The notes under the pieces were generated by a model that made no database searches, was not told where the DNA came from, and worked only from the letters and a program-made list of their open reading frames with translations. Below, one piece after another: positions 14,532 to 26,260 of a DNA stretch of 64,000 bases. Source of the DNA: Pardosa pseudoannulata (Eukaryota; Arthropoda; Arachnida; Araneae; Lycosidae). Every line of letters starts with the position of its first letter. Within the stretch, counting starts at the first letter, position 1. The translations under genes were made by a program, and so were the position numbers. The stretch covers positions 155,952,448 to 156,016,447 of the forward strand of contig CM063510.1 in the NCBI GenBank assembly GCA_032207245.1. Direction: 5' to 3'.

Positions 14532-14880
14532 GAAGCAGAATAGATTTTTTTTATTTAGAGTAATTTTCAAGAGAAGCAGATTAACCCCTTAAAGCATTTG
14601 CCCGTGTCTGACACGGGCAAAATTCAAAATAAACATGCAATCACATTATTTACACTTTGTTTGAGTAACAATTTTTTTTTATAACTTTTAACTCTTTTTC
14701 CACTGTAGTCACCCCCTCCTTCAGATCTAAAATTGCAAAAAATAATTTATTCTATACCTATATATTTTTTTCAGTCATAAAATGTATCATTTTTTATCAG
14801 TTTTTCCGAAAAAAATTCGTGCTTTAAGGGGTTAAATAATCTGGTAAAACTTGCACGTTTAAAACATTTCTTAAGTTTAG
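12700..14880. repeat. Degenerate tandem array, ~8 units of ~225-250 bp
   Basis: Recurring blocks are GTAAAACATGCATATTAAAA, a CATAATTTTGGAATTTTGAA step, CATAATAATCCAAA, ATTCCAGGAAATGATTCAAG and TTTTCAAGAGAAGCAGATT. The AACATGCAT (or related) block recurs near 12916, 13140, 13368, 13606, 13836, 14088, 14335 and 14846. The last interval is stretched by a 247-bp MITE insertion. Units differ by many substitutions and A-tract lengths, so the array is old. A run of ~35 As sits at 14495-14528. No frame is conserved. Confidence 0.88.
14585..14831. mobile_element. piggyBac-type MITE, TTAA target, 247 bp
   Basis: Flanked by TTAA at 14581-14584 and 14832-14835, with perfect 12-bp inverted ends CCCCTTAAAGCA / TGCTTTAAGGGG. 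A 19-base palindrome, GCCCGTGTCTGACACGGGC, lies at 14600-14618 just inside the left end. It sits inside a unit of the 235-bp array at a place where sister units read GCAGATTTAATAATTTG. The empty site is therefore visible in neighbouring copies and the insertion is younger than the array. Confidence 0.9.
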
Positions 14881-15101
14881 TTTCACTTTGAAAAGATCTA
14901 ATTTCCCCTGGAAGTGTTGAAATTTCAAGTGGAAATTAGATTGTACACAGTATTTGTATTATTGTAATATTTGTATTATTTCACAGTATTTGATTGATCA
15001 CAGTGATTTGTACACAGATTTTAATAAGCATTAAAAAAATCTTGCATATATTTAAAATATTTCGGAGAGGTTCCAGAGCGGTTCCTTCTTACATATACAT
15101 C

Positions 15102-15190
15102 TAGATATATAGAATACCATTTTTGGTATAACAACTCAAAACATGAATTTTTTTTAGTTGTTAAACCAAAAATGGTATTCTAGATATCTA
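15102..15190. repeat. Long near-perfect hairpin (~35-bp arms, 19-nt loop)
   Basis: Left arm 15102-15136 and right arm 15156-15190 are reverse complements with about two mismatches or bulges. The core is GAATACCATTTTTGGT / ACCAAAAATGGTATTC followed by TAACAACT / AGTTGTTA. The total length of ~89 nt is in the size range of a microRNA precursor, but a small fold-back element is equally possible. The right arm abuts the first unit of the 164-bp repeat. Confidence 0.8.
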
Positions 15191-15845
15191 TTGATTTTGA
15201 TTTTCACATTGAGACAGAGGGTTATTTCAGGGTTATGGTCTAAAAAATTTTATAAATTATATGAATGAAAATCAGTACATGGAATGTTTGTTGCATTGTA
15301 AAATTCTGCTCGTTCGCTATTGATATTGAATTCCAAAATATTTTCTTATATCTATTTAATTTTAATTTTCATATTGAGAGAGAGGGTTAATTCAGACTTA
15401 CGGTCTAAAAAAAATTATAAATTAGATGAATGAAAATCAGCACATGTAATGTTTGTTGCATTTTTAAATTCTGCTCGTTCATTATTGCTACTGAATTCCA
15501 AAGTATTTTCTTATATCTATTGATTTTAATTTTCATATTGAGAGAGAGGGTTAATTCAGGGTTATGGTCTAAAAGATTTTATAAATTAGATGAATGAAAA
15601 TCAGCACATGTAATGTTTGTTGCATTTTTAAATTCTGCTCGTTCATTATTGCTACTGAATTCCAAAGTATTTTCTTATATCTATTTAATTTTAATTTTCA
15701 TATTGAGAGAGAGGGTTAATTCAGGGTTATGGTCTAAAAGATTTTATAAATTAGATGAATGAAAATCAGCACATGTAATGTTTGTTGCATTTTTAAATTC
15801 TGCTCGTTCATTATTGCTACTGAATTCCAAAGTATTTTCTTTTGT
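15185..15845. repeat. Tandem repeat, 4 units of ~164 bp
   Basis: Units begin near 15185, 15348, 15514 and 15678 at TATCTATT. Shared blocks include CATATTGAGAGAGAGGGTTA, GATGAATGAAAATCAGCACA and AATTCTGCTCGTTCATTATT. Units 3 and 4 are nearly identical and differ mainly at TATCTATTGATT versus TATCTATTTAATT. Unit 1 is the most diverged. The pattern suggests a recent unequal-crossover duplication on the right side. Confidence 0.93.
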
Positions 15846-16340
15846 CTTTTAATCTGTGAGCCTTGTCGGCAACGGCAGCTGCCCATTTGCGCTTGTGCTA
15901 GGAATTTGGTGGTTGTGAAACAATCTGGCTATTAACGAAAGCTACATGGAGCTCTTCGTGATGTTTCCAGAAATTCAAATTTATGACCTCTGTGACCTCT
16001 GCCTTTTCTGGCCTTGAGGGAGATCCCCGAACGGGACCCCACTTCCTTTCACGTGCGACGAGGAAAGGTGGGGAAGTTTTTTGTGCCTTTCGCTTTCACC
16101 ACACGTGGAAGCGACCTTTGAGTCGTGTGGCAGAGAGCAGACGCCTTTGTGAGATGTTTTTTGGGGAAATATTTTCAGTTCCTGCCTCTGCACTTTTGCG
16201 GTAAGTCGTACCCCGTGCTTCCTTCTGGCTCTTTCCATCCAAAAAACAGGTTTGGGAGCTCCAACAAGATAGTCTAGCTCTCCCCAAAGATGGATTTTCC
16301 TTTCGACAAAAATTACGCGGGCTTTATTTTGCACAGTAAG
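15846..16340. other. Less A+T-rich block, possible exon-bearing sequence
   Basis: Base composition shifts sharply after the 164-bp repeat. The block holds open frames on both strands: plus 15983-16204 (73 codons) and minus 15981-16334 (117 codons). Two splice-donor hexamers lie on the plus strand, GTAAGT at 16201-16206 (context TTTGCG|GTAAGT) and GTAAGT at 16337-16342. No protein family is recognisable on either strand, and the overlap of two frames argues that composition, not coding, keeps them open. It may be an untranslated first exon, an exon of an unknown gene, or an old repeat. Confidence 0.3.
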
Positions 16341-17967
16341 TGATCACTCTTGTCTTCTTTTTAATAATTATTCTAATATTTTTCCGTGCAATGTTTATGT
16401 GAGGTCGATTTTGGAAAATGTCTATTCCTATATCGTCTATTATAATGAAGACATTAAAAAAAATCTAAATTACCGTATTGTGCTTGGAACACAATAACAA
16501 CAAGGGTTGTTAAGTTTTAGACTTGCGATTGTTTTATCCGCTTTGAACTATCATTTTATCAAGAGACACTAAAAACTTGTACAATTAGTGTTATCTGCTA
16601 TTGCTTTAAAATGAAGTAACATGAAGCCATTTACTGTTATATATTAGTTACTATTTAACTTTACAATTTAAACCTTCTTTTTTTTCAGGATACGATTTTA
16701 CTATGAACAATTTACTATTCAATTATTAAATGTTTTATTACTGATTAACTACAATTTATTTAATATTTACTACAGACAAATTAGTATGTAAATATTTATG
16801 TGTCTATTAATGGGTTTTTAATAATTAAAAAAGCATGAAGATGTGTTATTTATAATAAAAATATTTCAGATTCATTTCACTATCCTATTTTAGAAATTTT
16901 GCAAAGCTGAGTAATCCTGTAACACGGTGAATTGTATTGCTAATTGTGAAGGATCTAAAAAATAACATCCATAGTTCTGAGTTTTTTTATAGGAACATTC
17001 TTTTTCTTTATTCTCCAAGTTCAGCTTCCATCACACAAGTTTTCGAAATTTGGGCATATATCAAAACTTCGATGTCAAGTATTGATAAATGTTTAGCTTT
17101 GTTATGGTAAACAGAATGTTACATGGAAATTATGATCCTGACTACTAAAAGCTAATACATTTAAGGAAGTTTTATTATATTGGGGGATGATAATTTATTT
17201 TTGATAGATAATTACTCTTATAAAAAATAATCTTATTTTTAGCTGGTTTTAAAAGCCAAATCAAAAGATTTAATATGGTACTAAGCAGTTATTTTTCCAC
17301 TCTGATTATGGTATTGTACACTATTTTTTTCTTGTTATCAATCAATAGAAAGTCCTTTTTACAAAACTGAAATAATTTTAATTAATTCCTGTTGTAATGA
17401 GATGTACTATTAATTGTATTCAGGTTTAGAATCTAACCAATCTGTACTGATATAATTAAAAGTAATTGATTGCATTTAATTGCATAGAGTATAATTACTT
17501 TAATTACATAGTATACAATTAAAAGTAATAAATTACTTTTATATGTGTTGTATGTTTTAAATAATATTAAAAAAAGATTTTGGGCTTTAGACTGTTTAAT
17601 CCTGTTAAAACTTGGTTTAATCATACGTCACGTCTAAAACTAGTTTTTTGACATCTAAAACCCAACCCGGAATCGGGATTTCAATAGTGTACTGTATGAG
17701 TGGACTTACACAGTATTATTAAGCAAGAGTAGATTTTTATGATTTTTATCTAATATTACTTTTTTTTTTCTAGTTTTCTAAAGGAAGAAGGAACTAGTTC
17801 CTCTAACTAGAAAAAACAATGATCAGGGTCAATTTGTAAAAAAAAAAATTAAATGAGCCTTTCTTTAATCAATCAATCGAAGTATCTTTTTTTAAATTTT
17901 CTAAAACAGAAGTGGGGGTGGGAGTCATCGAAGACTATCAAAATATAACTATTTGAACAGTTTCAAA
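16341..17967. other. 1.6-kb gene-free A+T-rich DNA
   Basis: No repeat ends, RNA genes or plausible frames. Confidence 0.45.
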
Positions 17968-18534
17968 CCTACAAACGTCTGCGGATTATCCTTAAAATTT
18001 ACGGGTTTTGGTGTAATTTACGAATTTACGGATTGACAGAGATTTTTTACGGCTTTAATGTATAAATATGCTTAATATTTTTTTAAAAAGTATGAAATTC
18101 CCGTACGAATTTCTTAAAAATAAATAGCTACATCACCTTACCAAAGGAGTTTTGTAAATGACTTTTAAATTTTTTAAAATTAAGTATTTAAAAAAAATAT
18201 CAATTTCTTTAAAGCTTACTACATCACAGTTTGATAATTTTAACATCTTATTTTATTGGTTATTCCTAAATAGATATTAAATTTAAAATTCAGGTTAATT
18301 TTGTATTTTTCTAGCATCAAATATAATTGAAAAAAATTCGCTAATATGTTTTATGACAAATAACCGCATGAAGATTTTATTAATTACAATAAATTTTTAG
18401 TTACAATTTACCGAGTGACGAAAAAAAATACTATCTTTATTAATTACAGTTATTTGATCCACTAAAAATCAACCAATCAACCAGCCGATATTTCGAGAAA
18501 AGTTTTACTGATGTCATATGCAAAAGTTGGCAAG
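17968..18534 (+). mobile_element. Copy A of the unclassified CCTGCCAACTTTTACGG family
   Basis: Starts CCTACAAACGTCTGCGGATT, a diverged left end, and runs through ACGGGTTTTGGTGTAATTTACG. It ends ATTTCGAGAAAAGTTTTACT, then GATGTCATATGCAAAAGTTGGCA. Other copies start CCTGCCAACTTTTACGG and end AAAAGTTGGCAGG, so the ends form an inverted repeat of about 14 bp. No coding region. Superfamily unknown. Confidence 0.65.
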
Positions 18535-18739
18535 TGTGCAACTATTTCATCAGTGTAATATCATCAGTGTAACCAGAGTATGTTGTTTCAAAAGTTCTAA
18601 GTGCGATATTTTTCATTCAAACTACTACATTTTCAGAGACTGAAATTTACATTATTTTTAAAAATCTCCTGAAAAAGTTTATTAAACATGTAATTTCTTT
18701 TATAAAAGAGGTACTCATTAGGGGATATCCACTAGGGAA

Positions 18740-19193
18740 TATGGTACGTATGTGAATATATGTGTTCGCATAATATATGTATATATGTGTGTGAGAGAGA
18801 GTTTGTGTCTACTATATTTATTTGTATGTGTGTATATGGATATGTATGTATATGTGTGTGTACATCTTTATGTGTGTATACATATATATGCATCTATCAA
18901 AGCATGTTTATAACATACCATGTATTTATGCATGTGTCTATATTGAGTATATATATATGTACACAAACTCACTCATACATATACGTAATATGTCTGCGTG
19001 TGTAAGGTGCAACGTATCATTGTATTTATTATGTATGCGGGTGCATGTATTCGCGCTCGCGCGCGCACACACACACACACACATGACTGCCTGTTTTATT
19101 TTTTCTACGTATTTCTGTATTATGTGTACATGTACACACATACACAATAATTGTATGTATGTGTATACACACACACACACACACATATATATA
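18740..19193. repeat. Mixed TATG/TGTG/CA microsatellite
   Basis: Imperfect TATG, TGTG and CACA runs, including a GCGCGCACACAC switch near 19050-19082. Overlapping frames on both strands are repeat translations. Confidence 0.85.
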
Positions 19194-19273
19194 AACACAC
19201 ACAAATTATTTCACTCTAATATTTCTTAAAAACCACACACACAAATTATTTCACTCTAATATTTCTTAAAAAC
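19194..19273. repeat. Tandem duplication, 2 x 40 bp
   Basis: CACACACAAATTATTTCACT followed by CTAATATTTCTTAAAAAC occurs twice back to back with a 40-bp offset and only one base difference at the junction. Confidence 0.95.
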
Positions 19274-20535
19274 CTCCTCTCTCCCATTCTAATTCCTTAG
19301 AATCTTTTTACCAGCCTCTAAAATGTCTTAATCAAAGGATCGTTCTTGACTTAAAATTCTTTAGATCCATTTCCCAAAGCTTTCTATCCTATAGATGTAA
19401 ATTTTCTGTCTATTCAACACTTTCCCAGCTGTCGCCGGCAAATGGCTCCGTGTTTTTTCTGATCTTACACTTAAATTCGATGAGTAATTGGGAAAATTCT
19501 GTGCACCTCTGTTCGAGCAGAATGATTTTTATGTCTTTCTTTTGTCTGTCATTGACTAGTAAAGATGCCCGTTTGAGCAGCTCTAAAATAAAGTTTTAAT
19601 TAGACTTATGCCTTGTCTTCAGTGTTGCCAGACTGCATCGTTTTTTATTACAGCTAGCGGATTAGGCTTAGCCCGGGCAAGTAAAAATAATAGTGACTAC
19701 ATAATTATTGTGACTAGAGGAAAATAATGTTACATACATACATACACAATTATATATACATACACATACTTGCATCCGACGTATGTGCAATCTTTCTCTG
19801 TCATAATAAAGGATTTTCGGGAGTCCGTCACTGAAATAAGAGAACAGGTTGATAACTTGATACAGTCTAGCTGTCCTAACTCACGCATGTACAAAAATCG
19901 GACTTAATAGTAAGGCTACAGTATTTCTGACGTAATATGTCTCTAGAGATTGCATAACGGCCTTCAAAATGAGGCATCATTGATTTTTTTTCCGTCGTGT
20001 GCGAGCTCCTACAATTTAAATATTTAGAGGATGAGTACTTTATAATGACTAAAGACTGATATTGTTATAATCTTCGCAAAATACCAATTTTGATTTTAAT
20101 AGACGAATTTCAAATCACATATTTAAAATTTTTTAAGAGAAGTAATGTTTGTGAAATAATTTAATTTTTTTAGATGCCTGTTTAATCGGTGAAATATTTA
20201 GTACACTCTAACGATAGCTGATTCGAGAGAAGTTTTGATGGAGAAACAAGCTTTAGAATTTCTCTTCCGTTAAGCCCTGTCTATTTGAACATGGAGCGAT
20301 ATTTTCGTTCTTTCTGGGAACATCGATACTCACGACTAGTTTTGTTTTCGTTCTTTAGAGTTAATATTCTGTAAATTCTTATTTATTTTTATTTTTTGAA
20401 TAGATACCCAGATTTTAAAACTGTAAGCTTTACGACTGCCTTTGGACTACGAATTCAGCCCACCAAGCCCAGACAAATTAAATAATAGGGGCTAATTTTC
20501 CACGTAATGAATGAAGAAATATTTTCACTGGTTAC
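19274..20535. other. Gene-free DNA
   Basis: No recognisable frame or RNA. A stretch near 19420-19680 is less A+T-rich and includes AGTGTTGCCAGACTG at about 19621, reminiscent of some transposon ends. I could not find a partner end. Confidence 0.35.
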
Positions 20536-20537
20536 AC

Positions 20538-20596
<59 letters not shown>

Positions 20597-20597
20597 A
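20536..20597. repeat. Compound (CA)n-(TA)n microsatellite
   Basis: About 20 CA units followed by TA units. Confidence 0.95.
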
Positions 20598-20599
20598 TA

Positions 20600-21315
20600 T
20601 TTATAATATTGTATTTTATTCACAATTTATTTCTAGTTTGATCACTTAAAAAGCTTTCGATGTCCATTTTTCAAAATTAGTTTTTGTCAAATAGATATAT
20701 CTTACTTCTAATTTTTAGGCATTTTTAAAAATTTAATTCAGAAATATTGTAGGGCGTTTATTGAACATGCTATATCTGGTTCATAATCATTAAAATATGT
20801 CCCTCTGGAAATAGGGTTTATGTCGTTATGACTTGTATTTCAAGTAGGTCCTTATAAAATGCTACTTTGGTCCTTAGAAATTCCTTAATTTTTGTTCTAG
20901 AAAAACGGCGGGAACCCTTGTCATTGATTTTTGAAGTTTGCTATAAAAGGATAAATTAGCTTTAAACACACTAAAAAAAAGGGAGACGAAAACTTTTGTT
21001 CATTTGTCAAACGAATATATCTTACTGCTAATTTTTAGGCATCTTTAAAAACTTAATTCTTAAATATTGTAGGGCATTTATTGAACATGCCTTGTCCGGT
21101 TCATAATCATTAAAATATGTTCCTTAGGAAATAAGGTGTATGTCATTATGCCTTGTATTTCATTATAAAATACTACTTTGGTCCTTAGAAAGTTCTTACA
21201 AAGTCCTTAATTTTTGTTCTAGAAAACAGCGAGAACCCCGGTCATTGATTTTTGAGGTTTACTATAAAAATTAGCTTTAAACACACTAAGAACAAGCGAG
21301 ACTAAAACTTTTGTT
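20600..21315 (+). repeat. Interspersed repeat with internal ~315-bp tandem duplication
   Basis: Unit 1 (about 20685-20998) and unit 2 (about 21000-21313) share TTTTTAGGCAT, AATATTGTAGGGC, GGTTCATAATCATTAAAATA, CTACTTTGGTCCTTAGAAA, CCTTAATTTTTGTTCTAGAA and TTAGCTTTAAACACACTAA. A third, separate copy is at 24143-24445. The 24-kb copy stops at GGGAACCCTG, whereas the copies here continue, so the duplication unit is longer than the dispersed repeat. Superfamily not clear. Confidence 0.9.
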
Positions 21316-22914
21316 CATTTAAAGTTTTGTTCAACAGAAGTGATATTCTCGGTTCGTTATACAGCAGCTTTACTGTATTTATGTACTGGTTTATAATAAA
21401 AGTGAAAATCAAGATGAAGTTAGCTGCCTAATTCATGATAATAACCATTTTCAAAATACTTGTACTATAGGTCCATGGATTTTTCTAAAACTATTCAGTT
21501 TGTTTGTTCTTACTTTTCTTTTAAGAGTTATCAGAAGTTGGAATCTTTTTTTTTTTCCGATGGCATCTTGTCCCAAACTGTACCCCTATTTTCTTTTAAT
21601 CAATCCCCGACCAGAAACGAGAAAAATTCTCAGTTTGCGTAAAAATTTCAAAAATTATTTTTTGGACACGCATTTTCTTATTACTCTTACTATTATTATT
21701 CTTTTTATTAAAAAAAAATTCCAAAATTATTTCTCTCGCAAGTAGAAGTTGATTAAATTTTAGCCTTCGTTTTGTCCCCCCTCTCCTCTTTAAGGTTCGT
21801 TTGAGTGTCCCTTCGTAGGACATTTTAATGAAAAAGTTGGCAATGCGCGTTACTTCTTTGTTTATCTATGCACTCCACTTTTTAAGAACGAAACGGACTT
21901 CTTCGTATTTTTTTTTCTTGCTTTCCCTCCGAATGAATAAAGACAAGTAAAATAAATAGAAACGGGGTTGAATCTGCTTTTTTTTTTTCCCTACCTAGGT
22001 GAGATTAGCTTATCTCTTCCCGTCATATCTCCGTTGTTTATACTTTAATAAAAACTTTTTGTTTACCCATTTTGCGGAATCTAGAAATTGTTTCAAACTT
22101 TCCGTTGTTTCTTTTAGTAGGAAGATGATGTCTAAGATTGGGAATGAAGAGAATAACTGTCTTTCGGGGACCTATCGGGGATGGAAGGGGCCAGATTCAA
22201 TTATTGGGCCTGGTAATAAATTAAACCCACTATAGTTACAAATTAATTTTACTGTATTCGATTCAAAAAAGATGAACTTTCTTATCGAGTAGCGCAAATG
22301 CTTCAGTATACATCTAAATATACAGAATAAGTTCGTGTAATATGAAATAGCACTAGGATATAGCCCGTCATATGGAAGAATTGTAAAGAACCCTACCAGG
22401 CAGGTAAAAAATGGTTTGTTTTATGGGTCAGAATTATCTTGCAACAAAACTAATCGATTATTAATTTAAAATTATCACATATGTTCCTAATCAATTATTT
22501 AATCGAAATAAAAAAGAAAATCATTTACGTAATATCTAAGTTCAGTGATAAAACGTATGAAAATAAGGCAGACGACATTTAAATAATTTAAAATAAGAAA
22601 TGATTAAGTAAGATAGTTAAAGGTATGAAGTCATAATGCTAGAAAAGAAAGTTACTTTTACTTATTTATTAAGTGATAAATTTAATCTCCTGCTCTTAAC
22701 AGGAAGGATAGGGCTTGAAATATAAAGACATTAAATGCTCAAAAAAGGGAGGAAGCGGTCATTTTCAAACATTTTCAAAATTACAGTACTTTTTGCTGTG
22801 ATATGAAGCATATTTATACCAATTTATTTTAGAATTGGATCGATAGTTTAAAAGAAGATAAACTTTACTCGTTTTGAATTTTGCTAACCCTAACGCATCA
22901 AGAATCCAATATTG
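21316..22914. other. Gene-free DNA with short unassigned frames
   Basis: Frames at 21460-21823 and 21999-22235 overlap each other on both strands and match nothing I know. The patch at 22120-22230 is less A+T-rich. No convincing splice or promoter structure. Confidence 0.35.
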
Positions 22915-22992
22915 ATGCCTCTATCTATTCCAGGTCCAACCGCTTCATAAATTCGAGGACAGACGGACAGACAACTTAGGCTATTATTATAT
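22915..22992 (+). mobile_element. Possible non-LTR retrotransposon or SINE 3' end
   Basis: CCAGGTCCAACCGCTTCATA is followed by GAGGACAGACGGACAGACAA and a TATTATATAGGGGATT tail. Many metazoan LINE/SINE 3' ends carry an 'ACAGACGGACAGACA...TATATATAG' pattern like this. Upstream sequence shows no reverse transcriptase frame, so only a truncated tail would be present. Confidence 0.4.
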
Positions 22993-24142
22993 AGGGGATT
23001 TTTTATTACCGTCATGTTTCAGGTAATAGCATTATTATTTGAATAATTATGTTTTTAGTAAATAAGTTGAGCCATTTTAGTAACGTCTTATAGAATACTT
23101 ACTTGGAAGAAAAATTTTTTTAATTTGTAATTAGTTTTCCATAAATGTCCAATTGTATACTGCGAGGTGTAAGGAATAGATCGGGTAATTTCGCAATAAA
23201 CATTTCTCATGGTACAAAATGGTTAGAATTTATGGTAAGAATGTACTTTCATGGTAAGAATTTATTTGTTCATGAAGCTATTTTTCCCGCAATAATGTAC
23301 CACTTAATGGCTTGAATTACAATCGTATGCACTGGCCTGGTTAGGGCATGGCATAATTAAAGCCTGCTTTTAATTTGGTGCAGTTTTCCCTAATTTTATC
23401 CTATTCTCTCCATTGCTATGACGTTTCTTCGGATTTCCTACAGAAAAAAAATCCCCCCCCCTCCCCAATGGCTTAACATTCAGGTAAAATAGGGTTCCTG
23501 TACACAACCTTAAGGAAAAAGTGTTCCTAAAGGAAACATCGAAAGAAATAAAAATATGCCAAATGGACACTACTTTATAATTTTCCTTATTTATAGAAAG
23601 AATATATATATATATATATATAATATATATATATATATACACACACTTTTGAGAATGTATAATATTATTCGTGTATATTGTATACATTGTGAATAGCCTT
23701 AATAGCCTAATAGTCCTTAAGAACTCCTTAATTTTAGCTTTCATTTTTAAGGGCCCTTAAAACTCCTTAATTTTTAAATTAGAATGTGATCAATTTCTCC
23801 ATCAATTCAATCCACCATCGTCACGTGATTTCCTACCAGTTTTCTTATGGGACAGTTTTTTCTTAGTTACTTATTATTTGACCACTGGATAATCTTTTGC
23901 ATACTGGAAAGGTTTAAAGTATAAAGTCAGCTGCCCTTTCCTAATAGCTAACAGTCGTGCAGATTTTAATTAAGCGAAGCGTGGGGGGGATTGTAGATAT
24001 TTCAGTTACTTATGGAAGTTTAATTTTCCTTGCATTGAATGTAATAGAAAAGTCTAAAACTTTCTTCTTTCCCAGGGAACATCGGATATAATCAGCTAAT
24101 ATATATATATATCAGTCATTTTTAAACCCTCAGAAAGTACTG
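22993..24142. other. Gene-free DNA with a short TA microsatellite
   Basis: A (TA)n tract with one slip lies at 23605-23645. A C-rich run (CCCCCCCCCTCCCC) is at 23453-23466. GTCCTTAAGAACTCCTTAAT and CTTAAAACTCCTTAATTTTT near 23710-23780 resemble the GTCCTTAGAAA-TCCTTAATTTTT block of the repeat at 20.6 kb. Confidence 0.4.
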
Positions 24143-24445
24143 TTTATAATATATTTTATTCACAATTTATTTCTAGTTTGATCACTCAAAAAGCTTCAGA
24201 TCTACATTTTTCAAAATTAGTTTTTGTCAAATAGATCTTATTACTAATTTTTTGGCATTTTTATAAACTTAATTCTGAAATATTGTAGGGCATTTATTTA
24301 ACATGCCTTGTCTGGTTCATAATCATTTAAATATGTTCCTCAGGAAATAGAGTTTATGTCGTGTATTTCCAGTAGGTCCTTATAAAATGTTACTTTGGTC
24401 CTTAGAAAGTCCTTAATTTTTGTTCTAGAAAAACAGTGGGAACCC
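24143..24445 (+). repeat. Third copy of the 20.6-kb interspersed repeat
   Basis: Aligns from TTTATTCACAATTTATTTCT through TTTTGTCAAATAGAT, AATATTGTAGGGCATTTATT, TACTTTGGTCCTTAGAAAGT and TTGTTCTAGAAAAACAGTGG to GGGAACCCTG. The same start is shared with the copy at 20600. A right end of GGAACCCTG would suit a hAT-type terminus (CAGGGTTCC on the minus strand), but I did not find the matching left end. Confidence 0.85.
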
Positions 24446-24817
24446 TGATAACTGCATGTATCATATATAAACAAATATATATGAGAAATATTAATCATAT
24501 GTATAATTTTAATACATCTCTCTATTTACAAACTATGTACAAAAGTATCCTCCTCGCAACGTATGGCAGACAGGTGGTACGACCTGGGCCAATCAATCAT
24601 GTCCACGTCAATTATACCTTTGAGCCAAGGTCACGTGAGAAGAGAAGTTTGAAGCCTGACCCCCTCTAAGTGAGGATAAGATATGTAGCTTTCCCCAACA
24701 CGTGCTTTGTGAACGAACTTCATGTTCTGTTCTACTACGTTCTTTGAAGATTAACCTATTTACAAGGACTAGTTTTGTCATTTCCGAGTCCTGAATATAC
24801 ATTATTTAATTTCAAGT
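24446..24817. other. Less A+T-rich unassigned segment
   Basis: Short frames on both strands (for example plus to 24669, minus 24608-24802). No family recognised. Confidence 0.3.
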
Positions 24818-24819
24818 TA

Positions 24820-25603
24820 CAGTGAAACCTGATTAAGAAGTTTTCCAAGGGCCTAACTCATTAGCACTTCTTAAACGGGAAATCAGGCAATAAGCATTAT
24901 TTATGCATATGTATGTGTGTTTGCGTATATATATATATTTGTATATATAAATATAAATATATATGCAGTAAAACCCTCTTAAGAAGTGTTCTAAGGGAAT
25001 GGAAAAAGAAAACTTCTTAAACGAAATTAATTTTTTTAAAAACAAAATAATTACATAGATAATGAGGAGAGATTTTTTTTTCTTTTTAAAATAATATATA
25101 AACAATAGGTTTGGTTTTTCTCAAACATTTACATTTTTTCCATACTAAATCAGTTAATAAAAGAAAACAATATAAGTACCTTAAAATATCTTTAATTCAG
25201 ATAAGAAATATTGCTTTAAACACCACTGGAACCAATTTTACAAAAAAAATCTGTTATAGTTTTTTGTTTTTTATCGGCAATTTGTAATTGATAACAGTCC
25301 AGCTGTCTTAAGCTTTTAAAAACTTTTTCAGGCACATTTTAAATAAAAATGACAACAATCGTTTTCAGCCATAATATATTGACCTTTACAAACATAGAAA
25401 GAGGAGGAAAAAAAAAAGAGTAATCAAAAGGTAGCTATAAACGCGTTCTGTAAGTAAACTTAGAAATGCAAAAAAACTTTTTAAGCGGGAAAAAGTTTGG
25501 AACGAAATTTTATAAACGGGTTATTTTAACATCGTATGAATAGGGGGAAAACTGATACCGAAAATATAAACTTCTTCAACGGGAACTTCTTATACATACT
25601 CAG
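24820..25603. mobile_element. pogo/Tigger-like elements with CTTCTTAAACGGGA motifs
   Basis: After TA (24818-24819) the sequence starts CAGTGAAACCTGATTAAGAA. A second similar start, CAGTAAAACCCTCTTAAGAA, lies at 24966, so two copies or one copy nested in another may be present. Subterminal motifs GCACTTCTTAAACGGGA, AACTTTTTAAGCGGGA and ACTTCTTCAACGGGAACTTC recur, ending near CATACTCAG at 25603. CAGTRAAACC ends next to TA fit pogo-type elements. The right inverted repeat is badly diverged and no transposase was recognised. Confidence 0.5.
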
Positions 25604-25916
25604 AATAGATGTGTACTCATAAACATATACACAGTCATTCCTAAATGTGTTGCATAGCGAACGAGTCACGTTTGGTTTCTATTCTCATCGATTTTTTAAC
25701 GATCTAGGAGATTTTTTAACAATGTCGAATAACAGACGTTATCCTTTTCTCCCTTTTTTTTCATCTCTGGGCTCTTGCTCTCCGTTCATCCGACGAATTT
25801 TGTCATTTCTCCTTTTCAGCCAGAAGCATCTCCTGTTATTGCATCACTTATATCGCCAAATATTTACACATTGAATATGCTTACGTATAGAGTATCTTTT
25901 CCATACTTATATTCAT
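25604..25916. other. Spacer before microsatellite
   Basis: A 75-codon plus frame at 25647-25874 is rich in Phe/Leu/Ser and unrecognisable. No other feature. Confidence 0.35.
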
Positions 25917-26181
25917 ACACACACACACACATATATATATACACATACACACACACACATATATATATATATATGTAACTATATATATGTGTATCTATAT
26001 ATATGTATACATATGTATGTATATATATGTATGCATGTGTGTATATACATATGTATGTATACATATGTATGTATATGTATATATGTATATGTATGTATAT
26101 ATGTATATGTATGTATATGTATATATATATGTGTATATATATGTATATATATGTGTATATATGTGTATATATATGTATGTA

Positions 26182-26218
<37 letters not shown>

Positions 26219-26260
26219 GTATATATATATTGTATGAATGTAAGTATATGCTCACGTATT
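25917..26260. repeat. Complex (CA)n/(TA)n/(TATG)n microsatellite
   Basis: CA units, TA units and irregular TATG or TATATG units alternate. All frames here are repeat translations. Weaker TATG-type repeats continue to about 26410. Confidence 0.92.

Noticed and set aside
15981..16334. 117-codon minus-strand frame
   Set aside because: It overlaps open plus-strand frames in a less A+T-rich block where stop codons are rarer. The peptide is unrecognisable, so I kept it only as a candidate block.
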